Assembly (NCBI RefSeq): GCF_035294165.1
Contig: NZ_DATGLN010000256.1
Span: 1 to 64,000 of the forward strand
Reading direction: 5' to 3'
Source of the DNA: Chthonomonas sp035294165
GTDB taxonomy: Bacteria; Armatimonadota; Chthonomonadetes; Chthonomonadales; Chthonomonadaceae
DNA length: 64,000 nt
Positions 52,890 through 61,867 of the stretch are shown one piece after another (positions within the stretch are counted from its first letter, which is position 1; each line of letters opens with the position of its first letter). The translations under genes were made by a program, and so were the position numbers. A model generated the notes under the pieces. It ran no database searches and had not been told where the DNA came from. It saw only the letters and a list, made by a program, of their open reading frames with translations.

Positions 52890-54126
52890 ATGCAGAAACC
52901 ACATCAGGATGCCGTTTATCGGCGCTATATTTTCTATAGCTTGTTGCTTTCCCTGCTCGGTCTGATCGGGCTTGCAGTGATGATAGCGATTGGTATTGGT
53001 GTGCTACGGCAGCATGTCGAGCGCTGGGGCGCCTACCAAAAGGGCGATTTCCTCAACGCAGATGGCTATCATCCGATGACCATTATTCGCGGAGACGACG
53101 GGTACATCTATGGAGTTACAGATAGTGGCGGCATCTACGGGCATGGTGTGCTCTACCGTCTATCGCCTCAAAACGGCGCTTTCCGGGTTACTTCACACCT
53201 TCGACGGCAGCTTTGGAATAGGGCCTTATGCGCTAATGCAAGCACCGGATGGATGGGTCTATAGGGCTGCCGTTGGCAATGACTACTATGCCTGTCTGAC
53301 TATCTATCGTTTCCGCCTCGATCAGGATCGGCTACAAAAGGCCTATGTGCTTGGGCTGGACAAAGTGTCGAACACGAGTTGTCTTCTGTCGGTCGGGCAG
53401 GGATGTCTGTATGGCGTTTCCGAGGCGGGCGGCCCAAACAACGATGGGGTTATATACGAGGTCTCTCTACATCCTCACGAGATTCATATCTTGCACAATT
53501 TCAACGGCATGGATGGGCTAGATCCGTTTCAATTGATTGTGGGGCGTGATGGCATGCTCTACGGTGTGGCAAAAGCGGGCGGCAGCCTCAGCGATGCGGG
53601 CACCGTGTTTCGCGTAGCTCCGGACGGAAGCGAGTTTAAGGTGTTGCATGTTTTTCGGGGAACGGATGGCAAACAGCCGGTAGCTCTTATACAGACACAG
53701 GATGGAGAGCTAGTTGGGGTAGCAGACCACGGTGGGAAGGGCGATGGGGTGATATTTGCTCTGAAGCCGGACGGCACCGACTTTCACATCGTACATCAGT
53801 TTTGGCCTTTGCAAGCCGGCCACATGCCCGTGACGATTTTGCAAGCACCTGATGGTGAGCTGTATGGCACCGCTCAGCTAGAGGGAGACCGTGGGGGTGG
53901 CGATGGTATCGTCTACAAAATGCGACCAGACGGCTCCCATTTCCAGAAGCTGCATATCTTTCGGTTCGCCGATGGCGCATTGCGGTTTGACCTTATTCTC
54001 GATCCGTCCGGCTTGACACTATACGGAACTACCATATTAGGCGGGCAAGGCAATACCGGTACTGTGTTCAAACTGAACGTAGATGGGCAAGGTTTTCAAA
54101 CCCTGCATGCGTTCAGCAGTAAGTAG
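52890..54126 (+). pseudogene. Membrane-anchored tandem-repeat (GloVer-like) protein, split by a frameshift
   Basis: The first frame (52890-53264) has an N-terminal span (residues 14-38) and one repeat unit (DGYIYGVTDSGGIYGHGVLYRL). The repeat series goes on in another frame from about 53190 to 54126, with units such as DGMLYGVAKAGGSLSDAGTVF and DGELYGTAQ separated by LH-F strands. Removing A53190 joins FRV to LHTFDGS in register. About seven 45-residue units then follow, likely a beta propeller on the cell surface. The ATG at 53110 lies in the second frame but starts inside a repeat, so it is unlikely to be a true start. Real lesion or sequence error cannot be told. Confidence 0.75.
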
Positions 54127-54151
54127 GAGGCCTAGCCGTCGAGGCATATTG

Positions 54152-54730
54152 CTACAGTTGGCTGACGGCCTCTTGCAATTCGGCTATGGTGGGGTTGTCG
54201 GCAATGTCGTTGTAGTAGTGCGCATAACGGATGGTGCCCTGATCGTCTACCAGAAACACCCCGGGCATTTGAAACGGATCGCCTTGCGGTAGCAGGCTAA
54301 ACTGTTTATGCAGCATGGCGCGGAAGGCACCAGAGATGACACGTCCCGAGGTGAACTGGGTAAGTACCGCACGTCCTAGGGCAAAGGCGCGGTAGGCTTC
54401 TTTGGTGGGGTCGCTAAGACAGATGAAGGGCGCCTCTAGGCGTTGTTGTTGACAGAACGTTTGGGTGCGTTCCGGGGTGCCTATGGTAATAAGAGCAACC
54501 TGCACGTTGGAACGAATAAATAGTTCTTTTACTTGACGAAGTTGATTGACCAGTTCAAGGCAGAAGGGGCAGCCAAAGTGCCTGAGGAACACGAGAAGGG
54601 TTGGACGTTGAGACCAAAAGCAAGAGAGGGCTATCTCCTCTCCGCTATCGGCCAGTTGGACGTGGGCATCTGGAGCCTTTTCGCCTAATTGTAAGGTTGG
54701 CGTGGTATCCTTTTGTAGGGATGAAGGCAT
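54152..54730 (-). CDS. Peroxiredoxin-like AhpC/TSA-family protein
   Basis: 192 residues from ATG 54730 (GGAGGGA upstream). A thioredoxin fold with LLVFLRHFGCPFC (about 53-65): the position of the peroxidatic cysteine of peroxiredoxins, here as a CXXC, followed by GTPERTQTFC and PGVFLVDDQGTIRY. It matches the AhpC-TSA_2/PRXL2-like group, thought to reduce peroxides or disulfides with NADPH-linked thiols. No signal peptide. It is divergent from the glycosyltransferase with only 46 bases between starts. Confidence 0.85.
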   Translation of the reverse strand: MPSSLQKDTTPTLQLGEKAPDAHVQLADSGEEIALSCFWSQRPTLLVFLRHFGCPFCLELVNQLRQVKELFIRSNVQVALITIGTPERTQTFCQQQRLEAPFICLSDPTKEAYRAFALGRAVLTQFTSGRVISGAFRAMLHKQFSLLPQGDPFQMPGVFLVDDQGTIRYAHYYNDIADNPTIAELQEAVSQL

Positions 54731-54776
54731 AGATCGTTCCCTCCTACACACTATTCTACCTTATTTGGATGGCAGA

Positions 54777-55664
54777 ATGGATTTATCTATTGTTATTGTG
54801 AATTACAATACCGGTCATTTGCTTCGTGCTTGTTTAGAAAGTTTGCCATCGGCAGTCTCTGGCCTGGAATATGAAGTTTGGGTGGTGGATAACGCTTCGC
54901 AAGATAACAGCGCCGACATGGTGGCTGCGGAATTCCCTACGGTGCAGCTGATCGCGAGTGAGCAGAATTTGGGGTTTGCTAAGGCCAACAATTTGGCATT
55001 GAAACGGGCCTCTGGGCGATACTGTCTTTTACTGAACCCGGATACCGAGCCAAAGCCGGGCGCGTTAAGGCGGATGGTAGACTATCTTGATGCACACCCC
55101 GATGTGGGTGCCGTGGGGCCAAAACTGCTTAACAGCGACGGCAGCCTTCAGCGAAACGGGCGTCCTTTTCCTTCCCCATTGCGCGAACTTCTCGGCTTCG
55201 ATATTATCAGGAAGTTTTTCTCAGGCTTGTTGGGGCTGAAGTTCGAGTTTGGCCGTGACGATTTTGATGTGGAGTGGGACGTAGACCACGTTTCGGGCGC
55301 ATGTATTATGGTGCCAAGAAGGGTTATCGAAGCAGTTGGGATGTTGGATGAGGCCTTTTTTATGTTTTACGAGGAGGTGGAGTGGTGTTGGCGCATAAAG
55401 CGAGCAGGCTATCGGGTCATCTACTTGCCACAGGCGGAGGTTGTTCATCACTGGATGGGTAGCGTAAAAACGCAGTATCGGCAGATGGCCCGTCTGCTTT
55501 TAAAAAGCAGTTTCATCTACTACCGTAAAACGGCACCGCTTCCGGTGCGTCTGCTGGCAGCCCTCGTTAATGTGGCCCGCTTGGCGCGTAACGAGTTTAT
55601 TCACGTGGGAGTGGGGATAAAACGCAGGCTAAGGTGCTGGTTAGCCAAGCGACCCGAGCGATAG
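54777..55664 (+). CDS. GT2-family glycosyltransferase (rhamnosyltransferase type)
   Basis: 295 residues from ATG 54777; the longer frame from 54702 overlaps the divergent peroxiredoxin gene. GT-A fold: SIVIVNYNTGHLL start, the metal motif in LLLNPDTEP, SGACIMVPRRV and FFMFYEEVEWCWRIKRAGY, with the catalytic acidic pair E-E/D. It lacks membrane spans. Transfers a sugar from a nucleotide donor, probably to polysaccharide or lipid. No other glycan synthesis genes are beside it, so acceptor is unknown. Confidence 0.88.
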   Translation: MDLSIVIVNYNTGHLLRACLESLPSAVSGLEYEVWVVDNASQDNSADMVAAEFPTVQLIASEQNLGFAKANNLALKRASGRYCLLLNPDTEPKPGALRRMVDYLDAHPDVGAVGPKLLNSDGSLQRNGRPFPSPLRELLGFDIIRKFFSGLLGLKFEFGRDDFDVEWDVDHVSGACIMVPRRVIEAVGMLDEAFFMFYEEVEWCWRIKRAGYRVIYLPQAEVVHHWMGSVKTQYRQMARLLLKSSFIYYRKTAPLPVRLLAALVNVARLARNEFIHVGVGIKRRLRCWLAKRPER

Positions 55665-55744
55665 GGAATGAGAATTACCTTTGTTATTCTTATTTCACCT
55701 TATGCCGCCTTCGTCTCTCGGGCATTGATCAGGTTGGGCTTTTG

Positions 55745-57121
55745 TTACGGGGTTTGTTTGCTCTTCGTTTGCGCTGCTAAGTGCCCACGAAAAAGGACGT
55801 TTTTTTCTGCCTGTAAACGCCGCGTGATGGCCTCGATGCAGTTTTCGGCTTCCTTTGCTAGGACGGAGTCGGCTATATCAGCTTCCGAATCGGCAAGAAA
55901 GCTTTGCAGTACCGGTAGGGTGTGGTGTTGACCGGTTTTCGTAAGGAGTTGAAGCAGAACACGGCGCGTCTGATGGTCTTGAAAGGCGTTCTCTTGTTCG
56001 GTTAGGGTTGCCGGACGTGGAGCCGAGGAGAAGAACATTAGGAAGTCGCTTAGCAAATCGAGAAACGGGATGACCATGCACAAGCCAAAGACGCAAACGG
56101 CTAGCATACTTGCTATGAGTGCGTCTTCAAGGTTCTCCGGGTCTAGGCAACTTTTGAGCGCCTGTCTCCACTCTAGGTTGCGCTTGGGGCAGAGAAGTGT
56201 GTAGATGCGAAGGTAGCTGCGGGCCGGTAGCTCAAGCCGATCGGTTTGTGGGAGGGCAGGAATAATTGTGGCCAACGCCTGCCGTGCACCATAGCATTGC
56301 CAAACATCGAATCGCTGTGGATCGCAGAACAGATGAAGCTTTTCGATAAGGAAGGGAATGCTACGCTTTGTGAGCGAGGCGAGCATATCGTTCTCAATAT
56401 GCTGTTTTCTAGGTTTGAGCCAATAGGCGCGTTCCCACAATAGCAGGCATAGGAACGAGCTACCGATGGCAATACAAAGCTGAAAACTTTTTCCGACGGC
56501 GTTCTGCTCAGAATCGGGCAGCATGAGAAATAGTGTCCCAAAAAGAGCCACTAAGAGAAGGAGCAGGATTAGGCGTAAACGACAGCGTTCGAGCGATTGC
56601 AGCAGGCGCTCGGCTCGTAATATCGTGTAACCTTCTCGAATCTGTGCTGTTGTTTGTGCGGCAATGTGAGAGAGGATTAGGGACTTGATCTCCATTCCGT
56701 GGGCGATGTTCGTGGGAATTTGTAGGAATATCCCATTACCCCACAGGGCCATCCGGCATGGGGTATCTAGATCGGTCAGGCGTTCATCGAGAACACACAG
56801 GCGAACTTTGTTTATGGGAATGCGTTGAAACGAACGGCCTTGTCGAACGCTGATGCTCTCGTTGGTGATGACAAAGAGGCGCGGTAGTTGCGAGGGGGCC
56901 TTTGTTCCGGTTACGCCGAGTAGGTAGATCAACAAACCGAGTGCCTATACGGCGAGGGTAAAAGACCAAGGTGCGGAATCGGTGTGGAGATGCTCATGGA
57001 TGTACGCACCGATGAAAACGATCAGCACCACTTCGAGGCCGATCGCGAAACAGTACATTACAAAGGGCACTGCCGAAGTCTGCAGCCTATAGTGGCGATC
57101 AAAGGATACCGTTCCGAGCAT
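55745..57121 (-). pseudogene. PH-domain-like membrane protein interrupted by an in-frame amber codon
   Basis: From ATG 57121 (after AGAGG) the frame encodes a first span (about 15-40) and the start of a second one, then meets TAG at 56945-56947. The same frame then goes on without change: ALGLLIYLLGV completes the second span, followed by a PH-like domain (LPRLFVITNESISV...), two spans (about 175-220 of the joined protein), a third region with a span and a HEAT-like C-terminal repeat. The spans only make sense when joined. A point mutation, an error, or stop-codon read-through are possible; the downstream part could start at TTG 56935 in theory. No family name is recognised. Confidence 0.7.
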
Positions 57122-57284
57122 GACCTCTATTCCGTGCTGTTGATTTGATAGAGTAGACGTTGTTATTGCGCGAAGCGTTTCACGGCAACTCGGCATACCG
57201 ACAAAAAAACACAATAATACCGTTTCAATGCACGGTTTTTGCGCATTGGAGGCCGTCGGGAACAGGTTACAGACGATTAGGCAC

Positions 57285-57737
57285 TTACATAGCCGCCTCC
57301 TCAAGGGTTATATTGGGAAAATGGCAAACCTTATTCTCTATGGCCGCCTCCTCAATAAGCTCGGCTACAGTAGTGGAACGAAAGGCCTCCTCGATGAGGG
57401 CCACGGCGCCATCAATGCGCCTATGTAGCGGGCACAGGTTCTCCCCATGGACGGCCAGCTGCAGCGGGCAGGTGCGTATGCGCGGGATGGGGTCTACGGC
57501 ATTGACTACCTCGTAGATGGTGATTTCGTAGGGGGCTTTCAAGAGGCGTGAGCCACCATAGAGGCCGCGTTGCGAGCTGATAAGCCCCACCCGACTTAGG
57601 TTTTGCAGCACCTTTGAAAGGTAGCCTACCGGTACTCGAGTAGCCTCTGCAATCTCTTTGGTTGTTTTGGCGACACTCGGCTCCTTTGCGAGATAGACAA
57701 TGGCACGCAGAGCATATTCAGCAGTCTGTGAGATCAT
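57285..57737 (-). CDS. Rrf2-family NO-responsive regulator (NsrR-like)
   Basis: 150 residues. A winged helix (QTAEYALRAIVYLA, then TTKEIAEATRVPVGYLSKVLQNLSRVGL) is followed by a wing with RGLYGGSRL. Cysteines C90 and C102 with H105 fit the Rrf2 cluster site, but the middle cysteine of NsrR/IscR is a valine (V96); C138 is near the end. It lies divergent from the NO reductase gene, so repression of that gene, relieved by NO, is the best inference. Cluster binding may be altered. Its ATG has only a weak ribosome binding site. Confidence 0.88.
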   Translation of the reverse strand: MISQTAEYALRAIVYLAKEPSVAKTTKEIAEATRVPVGYLSKVLQNLSRVGLISSQRGLYGGSRLLKAPYEITIYEVVNAVDPIPRIRTCPLQLAVHGENLCPLHRRIDGAVALIEEAFRSTTVAELIEEAAIENKVCHFPNITLEEAAM

Positions 57738-57778
57738 GGTCGTCCAAATCGTTCTCCAAAAATTTTTTTACCAAAAGG

Positions 57779-57809
57779 TTGACATGTAGTGTACCCCAAA
57801 GCGTATAAT
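57779..57809 (+). promoter_or_regulatory. Promoter of the NO reductase gene
   Basis: TTGACA (57779-57784), 19 bases, TATAAT (57804-57809). Both boxes are consensus but the spacer is two bases long, which could leave it dependent on or open to regulation. Transcription would start near 57816; the ATG at 57789 is thereby excluded as start. Confidence 0.7.
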
Positions 57810-57818
57810 ATTGATAAC

Positions 57819-57834
57819 TGGATAAAAATATCCA
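57819..57834. promoter_or_regulatory. Candidate operator (16-bp palindrome) at the start of the NO reductase transcript
   Basis: TGGATA-AAAA-TATCCA is a perfect inverted repeat immediately after the presumed start site. A repressor bound here would block transcription. The nearest regulator gene is the divergent NsrR-like one at 57285-57737. The link is inference; the known NsrR consensus of proteobacteria is longer and not identical. Confidence 0.55.
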
Positions 57835-57872
57835 TAAATAAGTTGCTCATCATCCAAATACGGAGGTCATTG

Positions 57873-60131
57873 ATGCGTTACGCGAGGTTATGGACTGTTT
57901 TAGGGCTTGTTGTCGCGGGATCGTTTGCCGTTTTAGGCCTGTTAGGACGTGAGATATATCAGCAAGCGCCACCGCGCCCTAAGCGTGTGATAACGACAGA
58001 TGGAAAACTGCTGTTTACACGTCAACAGATTCTCGACGGTCAAAACGTTTGGCAGACCATAGGAGGGCAGGAGCTTGGAACGGTATGGGGACATGGAGCT
58101 TATGTAGCGCCTGACTGGACAGCAGACTATTTGCATCGTGAATCTATGTGGATTCTCAATACCTGGGCACGGCAAGAGCATCAAAAACTTTACGATCAGC
58201 TGACCCCGGAACAGCAGGCCGGGTTACGGGCACGTTTGCAGACGGTATTGCGAACGAACGGTTATAACCCACATACTGGTGACCTTATAGTGCCGCCTAT
58301 CGTTGGCCAGGCGATAGAGGCCATGAACAAATACTATGCAGAGCTTTTTGGAAAGTACCCGGGGCTTGCCGGCGTTCGGAATGCCTATGCTATGCCCGCC
58401 GGAACGGTGGACAATGCGGTTCATCAGCAGGAATTGAATGCGTTTTTCTTCTGGGCTACCTGGGCTTGCGTCGCCAACCGGCCGGGGCAGACGATATCCT
58501 ATACAAACGACTGGCCTCCAGAGCCTTTAGTGGACAATCGGCCTACCGGCTCAATGGTGGTATGGTCGGTTGTTAGCTTCGTCCTTCTGCTTGCCGGAAT
58601 CGGAGGGCTGGCCTGGTACTATGCCATTCAGTATTATCATGGAGATGAAGAGGCCTTAGCCAGCATTCCCAATGAAGACCCCTTCCTCCGCATGCCATTA
58701 ACGCCCTCGATGAGGGCCACTCTCAAATACTTCTGGGTTGTCATAGCCCTATTCGTGATTCAGGTTATCATGGGCGGGATTACGGCACACTACGGAGTGG
58801 AGGGATCGGGCTTCTATGGGATTCCATTGGCGAAATGGATACCTTATGTCATTACCCGCACATGGCATCTGCAACTCGGCATCTTTTGGATTGCGACAGC
58901 ATGGCTTGCAACAGGTCTCTTTATTGCTCCGGTCGTATCTGGAAAAGAGATGAAAGGCCAACGATTCGGAGTTAATCTTCTATTCGTCTGTCTGCTTATC
59001 ATCGTGGCTGGGTCGCTATTTGGGCAGTATTTGGCGGTTCATCACGATCTGGGTCTAAAGACCAATTTCTGGTTCGGACATCAGGGCTACGAATACTTAG
59101 ATTTAGGCCGTTTTTGGCAGATATTCCTTCTGATCGGGCTATTTCTATGGCTGTTTCTCATGGTGCGAGCGTTATGGCCGGCCCTCACTAGGCAGGATGA
59201 ATCGCGTGAGTTGCTTACGCTCTTTGTGCTTTCCGCCGTGGCTATTGCGGCTTTCTACGGGGCGGGGTTGCTGTATGGCCGACAAACAAATCTCGCCATA
59301 GAGGAGTATTGGCGATGGTGGGTTGTGCATCTGTGGGTAGAGGGGTTCTTCGAGGTCTTCTCTACTGTAGTCATCGCATTTCTGTTTGCACGGATGGGGC
59401 TTATTCGAGTTCGAACGGCCACAGCCTCTGTGTTGTTCACAACGATCATCTTCTTGGCTGGCGGAATTATCGGAACGTTCCACCATCTTTACTTTACCGG
59501 AACTCCAACCGCCGTTTTAGCTTTCGGGGCCACGTTTAGCGCACTGGAGATCGTTCCTTTAGTGATGATAGGGTTTGAGGGCTACTCCAATATTGCGCTA
59601 CATAAAACGCTCTCCTGGGTGCAGAAATATCGCTGGCCTCTCTACTTTCTCGTGGCTGTCTCCTTCTGGAACCTCGTCGGCGCCGGTCTTTTTGGGTTTC
59701 TCATCAATCCGCCGATTGCGCTCTACTACATGCAGGGGCTTAACACAACCCCGGTGCATGCGCATACCGCCCTCTTCGGGGTTTATGGGATGCTGGGATT
59801 GGGTCTGATGCTCTTCTGTTTTCGGGCTTTTACGGCACGGAAGACCTGGAACACACAGGTGCTCGGTTTCGCCTTCTGGGCTATCAACATAGGACTCATG
59901 CTGATGGTGATCTTGAGCCTATTGCCAATAGGCTTGATACAGACCTGGGCGAGCGTTACTCACGGCATGTGGTATGCACGCTCGGTGGAGATCACCCAGA
60001 TGCCGGTGATGCAGACGCTGCGGTGGATGCGACTGATAGGAGATACCACATTTGCCGTAGGCGCTCTGGCACTTGGATGGTTCGTGCTAGGTTTGAAGAC
60101 CGGTTGGTCGTACGTAAAGGAGGTTGCCTAA
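57873..60131 (+). CDS. norZ: Quinol-dependent nitric oxide reductase (qNOR)
   Basis: 752 residues. Reduces two NO to N2O at a heme/non-heme iron site using membrane quinol. ATG 57873 follows GGAGGTC; an in-frame start at 57789 precedes the -10 box and is rejected. A first span (about 7-28) is followed by a soluble cytochrome-c-like region with no heme motif (about 30-215), the mark of qNOR, then about twelve spans. Histidine ligands are seen in TRTWHLQLGIFWIA, ...VVHLWVEGFFEV, GTFHHLYFTG and HAHTALFGVYG. The RIC gene follows 65 bases downstream. Confidence 0.96.
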   Translation: MRYARLWTVLGLVVAGSFAVLGLLGREIYQQAPPRPKRVITTDGKLLFTRQQILDGQNVWQTIGGQELGTVWGHGAYVAPDWTADYLHRESMWILNTWARQEHQKLYDQLTPEQQAGLRARLQTVLRTNGYNPHTGDLIVPPIVGQAIEAMNKYYAELFGKYPGLAGVRNAYAMPAGTVDNAVHQQELNAFFFWATWACVANRPGQTISYTNDWPPEPLVDNRPTGSMVVWSVVSFVLLLAGIGGLAWYYAIQYYHGDEEALASIPNEDPFLRMPLTPSMRATLKYFWVVIALFVIQVIMGGITAHYGVEGSGFYGIPLAKWIPYVITRTWHLQLGIFWIATAWLATGLFIAPVVSGKEMKGQRFGVNLLFVCLLIIVAGSLFGQYLAVHHDLGLKTNFWFGHQGYEYLDLGRFWQIFLLIGLFLWLFLMVRALWPALTRQDESRELLTLFVLSAVAIAAFYGAGLLYGRQTNLAIEEYWRWWVVHLWVEGFFEVFSTVVIAFLFARMGLIRVRTATASVLFTTIIFLAGGIIGTFHHLYFTGTPTAVLAFGATFSALEIVPLVMIGFEGYSNIALHKTLSWVQKYRWPLYFLVAVSFWNLVGAGLFGFLINPPIALYYMQGLNTTPVHAHTALFGVYGMLGLGLMLFCFRAFTARKTWNTQVLGFAFWAINIGLMLMVILSLLPIGLIQTWASVTHGMWYARSVEITQMPVMQTLRWMRLIGDTTFAVGALALGWFVLGLKTGWSYVKEVA

Positions 60132-60196
60132 AATCGCTTTCGGCACTCACGGAGTTGGGGTTTGACCTTAAACCGAATCTCGAAGGAGGTAAGAAC

Positions 60197-60931
60197 ATGG
60201 TTGAGATTGATGTGCAAAAGACGATAGGGCAGCTTGTAGCCGAGCAGCCAGATAGAGCACGTGTGTTCGAGACATTTGGCCTGGACTACTGCTGCGGGGG
60301 TAAGAAGACCATCGGCGAGGCCTGCGCCGAAAAAGGCAAGAATGCGGACGAGGTAGTTGCAGCCCTCCGAGAGCACGATGCGGCGACACCATCAACTACA
60401 GAGAGGGATTGGAGCCAAGCTTCTTTGGGCGAGTTGGTGGATCACATCGTTACAACCCATCACGAGTACCTACGCCGAGAGCTTCCGCGTCTGCAAGAGA
60501 TGGCTGCGAAAGTGGCTTTGGTACATGGCGATCGGCACCCGGAGATGGTGCAGGTGCACGAGCTTTTCGAACGTTTTAAGCCCGAGCAGGAACTGCACAT
60601 GGCCAAAGAGGAGGCCGTGCTCTTTCCGATGTGCAAGCTGCTCGATACCGCTACGGAGGTGCCACGCACCTTTTGCGCCGGCACATTGCGACATCCCATC
60701 GAGGCTATGGAGCGTGACCATGCCATCGCCGGAGACGATTTGGCCGAGATGCGCCGATTGACGAACGGTTTCACTCCGCCGGAAGATGCCTGTAACACAT
60801 TCCGCGTGTTGCTGGCCGGGCTTGCCGAGCTAGAGGAGGATATGCACCTGCATATCCATAAAGAGAACAACATTCTCTTCCCACGGGCGCTGGCGAAGGA
60901 GGATAGTCTTCGAGCGGCAAAAGCCGACTAA
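60197..60931 (+). CDS. ric: Iron-sulfur cluster repair di-iron protein (RIC/ScdA/YtfE)
   Basis: 244 residues from ATG 60197 with AAGGAGGT upstream; a longer frame to 59969 overlaps norZ and is not used. The N-domain has IGQLVAEQPDRARVFETFGLDYCCGG, the ScdA signature with the CC pair. The hemerythrin-like C-domain holds di-iron ligands in HIVTTHHEYLRRELPRL, HMAKEEAVLFPMC and HIHKENNILFPRA. It repairs clusters broken by NO and peroxide. Genes norZ-ric form one unit with a shared regulator. Confidence 0.95.
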   Translation: MVEIDVQKTIGQLVAEQPDRARVFETFGLDYCCGGKKTIGEACAEKGKNADEVVAALREHDAATPSTTERDWSQASLGELVDHIVTTHHEYLRRELPRLQEMAAKVALVHGDRHPEMVQVHELFERFKPEQELHMAKEEAVLFPMCKLLDTATEVPRTFCAGTLRHPIEAMERDHAIAGDDLAEMRRLTNGFTPPEDACNTFRVLLAGLAELEEDMHLHIHKENNILFPRALAKEDSLRAAKAD

Positions 60932-60943
60932 ACCGTTATGCAA

Positions 60944-60974
60944 AGAGGGCTGGAGGGTTCCCCTTCAGCCCTCT
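60944..60974 (+). terminator. Hairpin after ric
   Basis: AGAGGGCTG (60944-60952) pairs with CAGCCCTCT (60966-60974), with further pairing inside the loop (AGGG/CCCT). No T run follows. It may weaken read-through into the hemerythrin gene or stabilise the mRNA. Confidence 0.5.
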
Positions 60975-61007
60975 AAAGAGAGTAGAATCTTTGTGAGGAG
61001 ATAGAAG

Positions 61008-61607
61008 ATGGCAATACAGATTGGGAGGAAGGCCGAAGGCAGCTTCCGCGAGCCGCTGCAACTGCTAAGCGATTGCCATCGGCGCATCGAGCGGTTTCTG
61101 CAAGAGCTCATTCATGTGGCCGAACAGACACAGGGCGATGGATTGAACGAGGCCTATCGGGATGAGCTCGATACGGCTTTACGCTATTTTGAAAACGCCG
61201 AGCCGCTTCATACGGCCGACGAGGAGGTCTCTTTGTTCCCCCGTCTGCGGGCAAAAAAGAATGAGGAGGCCGATCGCATTATCGCAACGTTAGAGGCCGA
61301 TCATGACGTTGTAGGAGAACTGCAGAGGAGGATAGGGCAGATCGGGAGAAAGTGGCTGGAGCAGGGATACCTGGAAAAACAGGAGTTGAGGGAGCTTCTG
61401 GAAAAACTCTATTTTCTGCGCACCACCTATCACCAGCACATCGGAATAGAGGATCGGGTACTTTTCCCGGTAGCGGCAACGTTATTAAGTGCGGAAGAGT
61501 TAGAGGCAATCGGGCGTGAGATGGCCGACCGACGTGGAGTGTCGTTTGATACGCCGCCGGGGACGCGCTGCGCAAGCCGCAGAGCAAAACAGGGGTCACC
61601 AAAATAA
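61008..61607 (+). CDS. Hemerythrin-like (HHE) protein
   Basis: 199 residues; a four-helix HHE-cation-binding domain. Histidines and acids in DCHRRIERF, HTADEEVSLFPRL, ADHDVVGELQ and YHQHIGIEDRVLFP provide the di-iron ligands. It ends with a basic tail. Likely binds O2 or NO, or stores/repairs iron; the position after ric fits NO defence. ATG 61008 is placed after GAGGAGATAGAAG. Confidence 0.9.
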   Translation: MAIQIGRKAEGSFREPLQLLSDCHRRIERFLQELIHVAEQTQGDGLNEAYRDELDTALRYFENAEPLHTADEEVSLFPRLRAKKNEEADRIIATLEADHDVVGELQRRIGQIGRKWLEQGYLEKQELRELLEKLYFLRTTYHQHIGIEDRVLFPVAATLLSAEELEAIGREMADRRGVSFDTPPGTRCASRRAKQGSPK

Positions 61608-61633
61608 GGCAGAAATAAAGGAGGAGTGTTCTC

Positions 61634-61867
61634 TTGCGCGAACGTGTGTTATCTATTCGCCTGACGCCTGAAGAGTACGAGTGGTTGCGACGGCGAGCCT
61701 ATTGGGAAGGCTGCTCCATCGCTTCTTTGGTGCGAAGGGAGATTCATCAGCGGATTGCAGAGGAAGGGTATCTACGCCCGCCGGATGATGAACCGCAAGA
61801 CTTCGGCTACGAAAAAGAGATGATGCAGTTTGTGTTGGCCGTCCAAAATGGGGAGTTATCACCCTAA
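61634..61867 (+). CDS. Small ribbon-helix-helix-type protein
   Basis: 77 residues, starting at TTG 61634 with AAGGAGG about nine bases upstream. The beginning VLSIRLTPEEYEWLRRRAYWEGCSIASLVRREIHQRI is the beta-strand, helix, helix pattern of CopG/MetJ-type DNA-binding proteins, where L..L and the RRR help make the DNA contacts. The C-terminal part is acidic. It may repress its own gene or be the antitoxin of a lost partner; none is adjacent. Last four bases overlap the convergent methyltransferase gene. Confidence 0.75.
   Translation: MRERVLSIRLTPEEYEWLRRRAYWEGCSIASLVRREIHQRIAEEGYLRPPDDEPQDFGYEKEMMQFVLAVQNGELSP

Noticed and set aside
59969..60196. N-terminal extension of the RIC protein
   Set aside because: It lies inside norZ; ATG 60197 has an ideal ribosome binding site and the family starts there.
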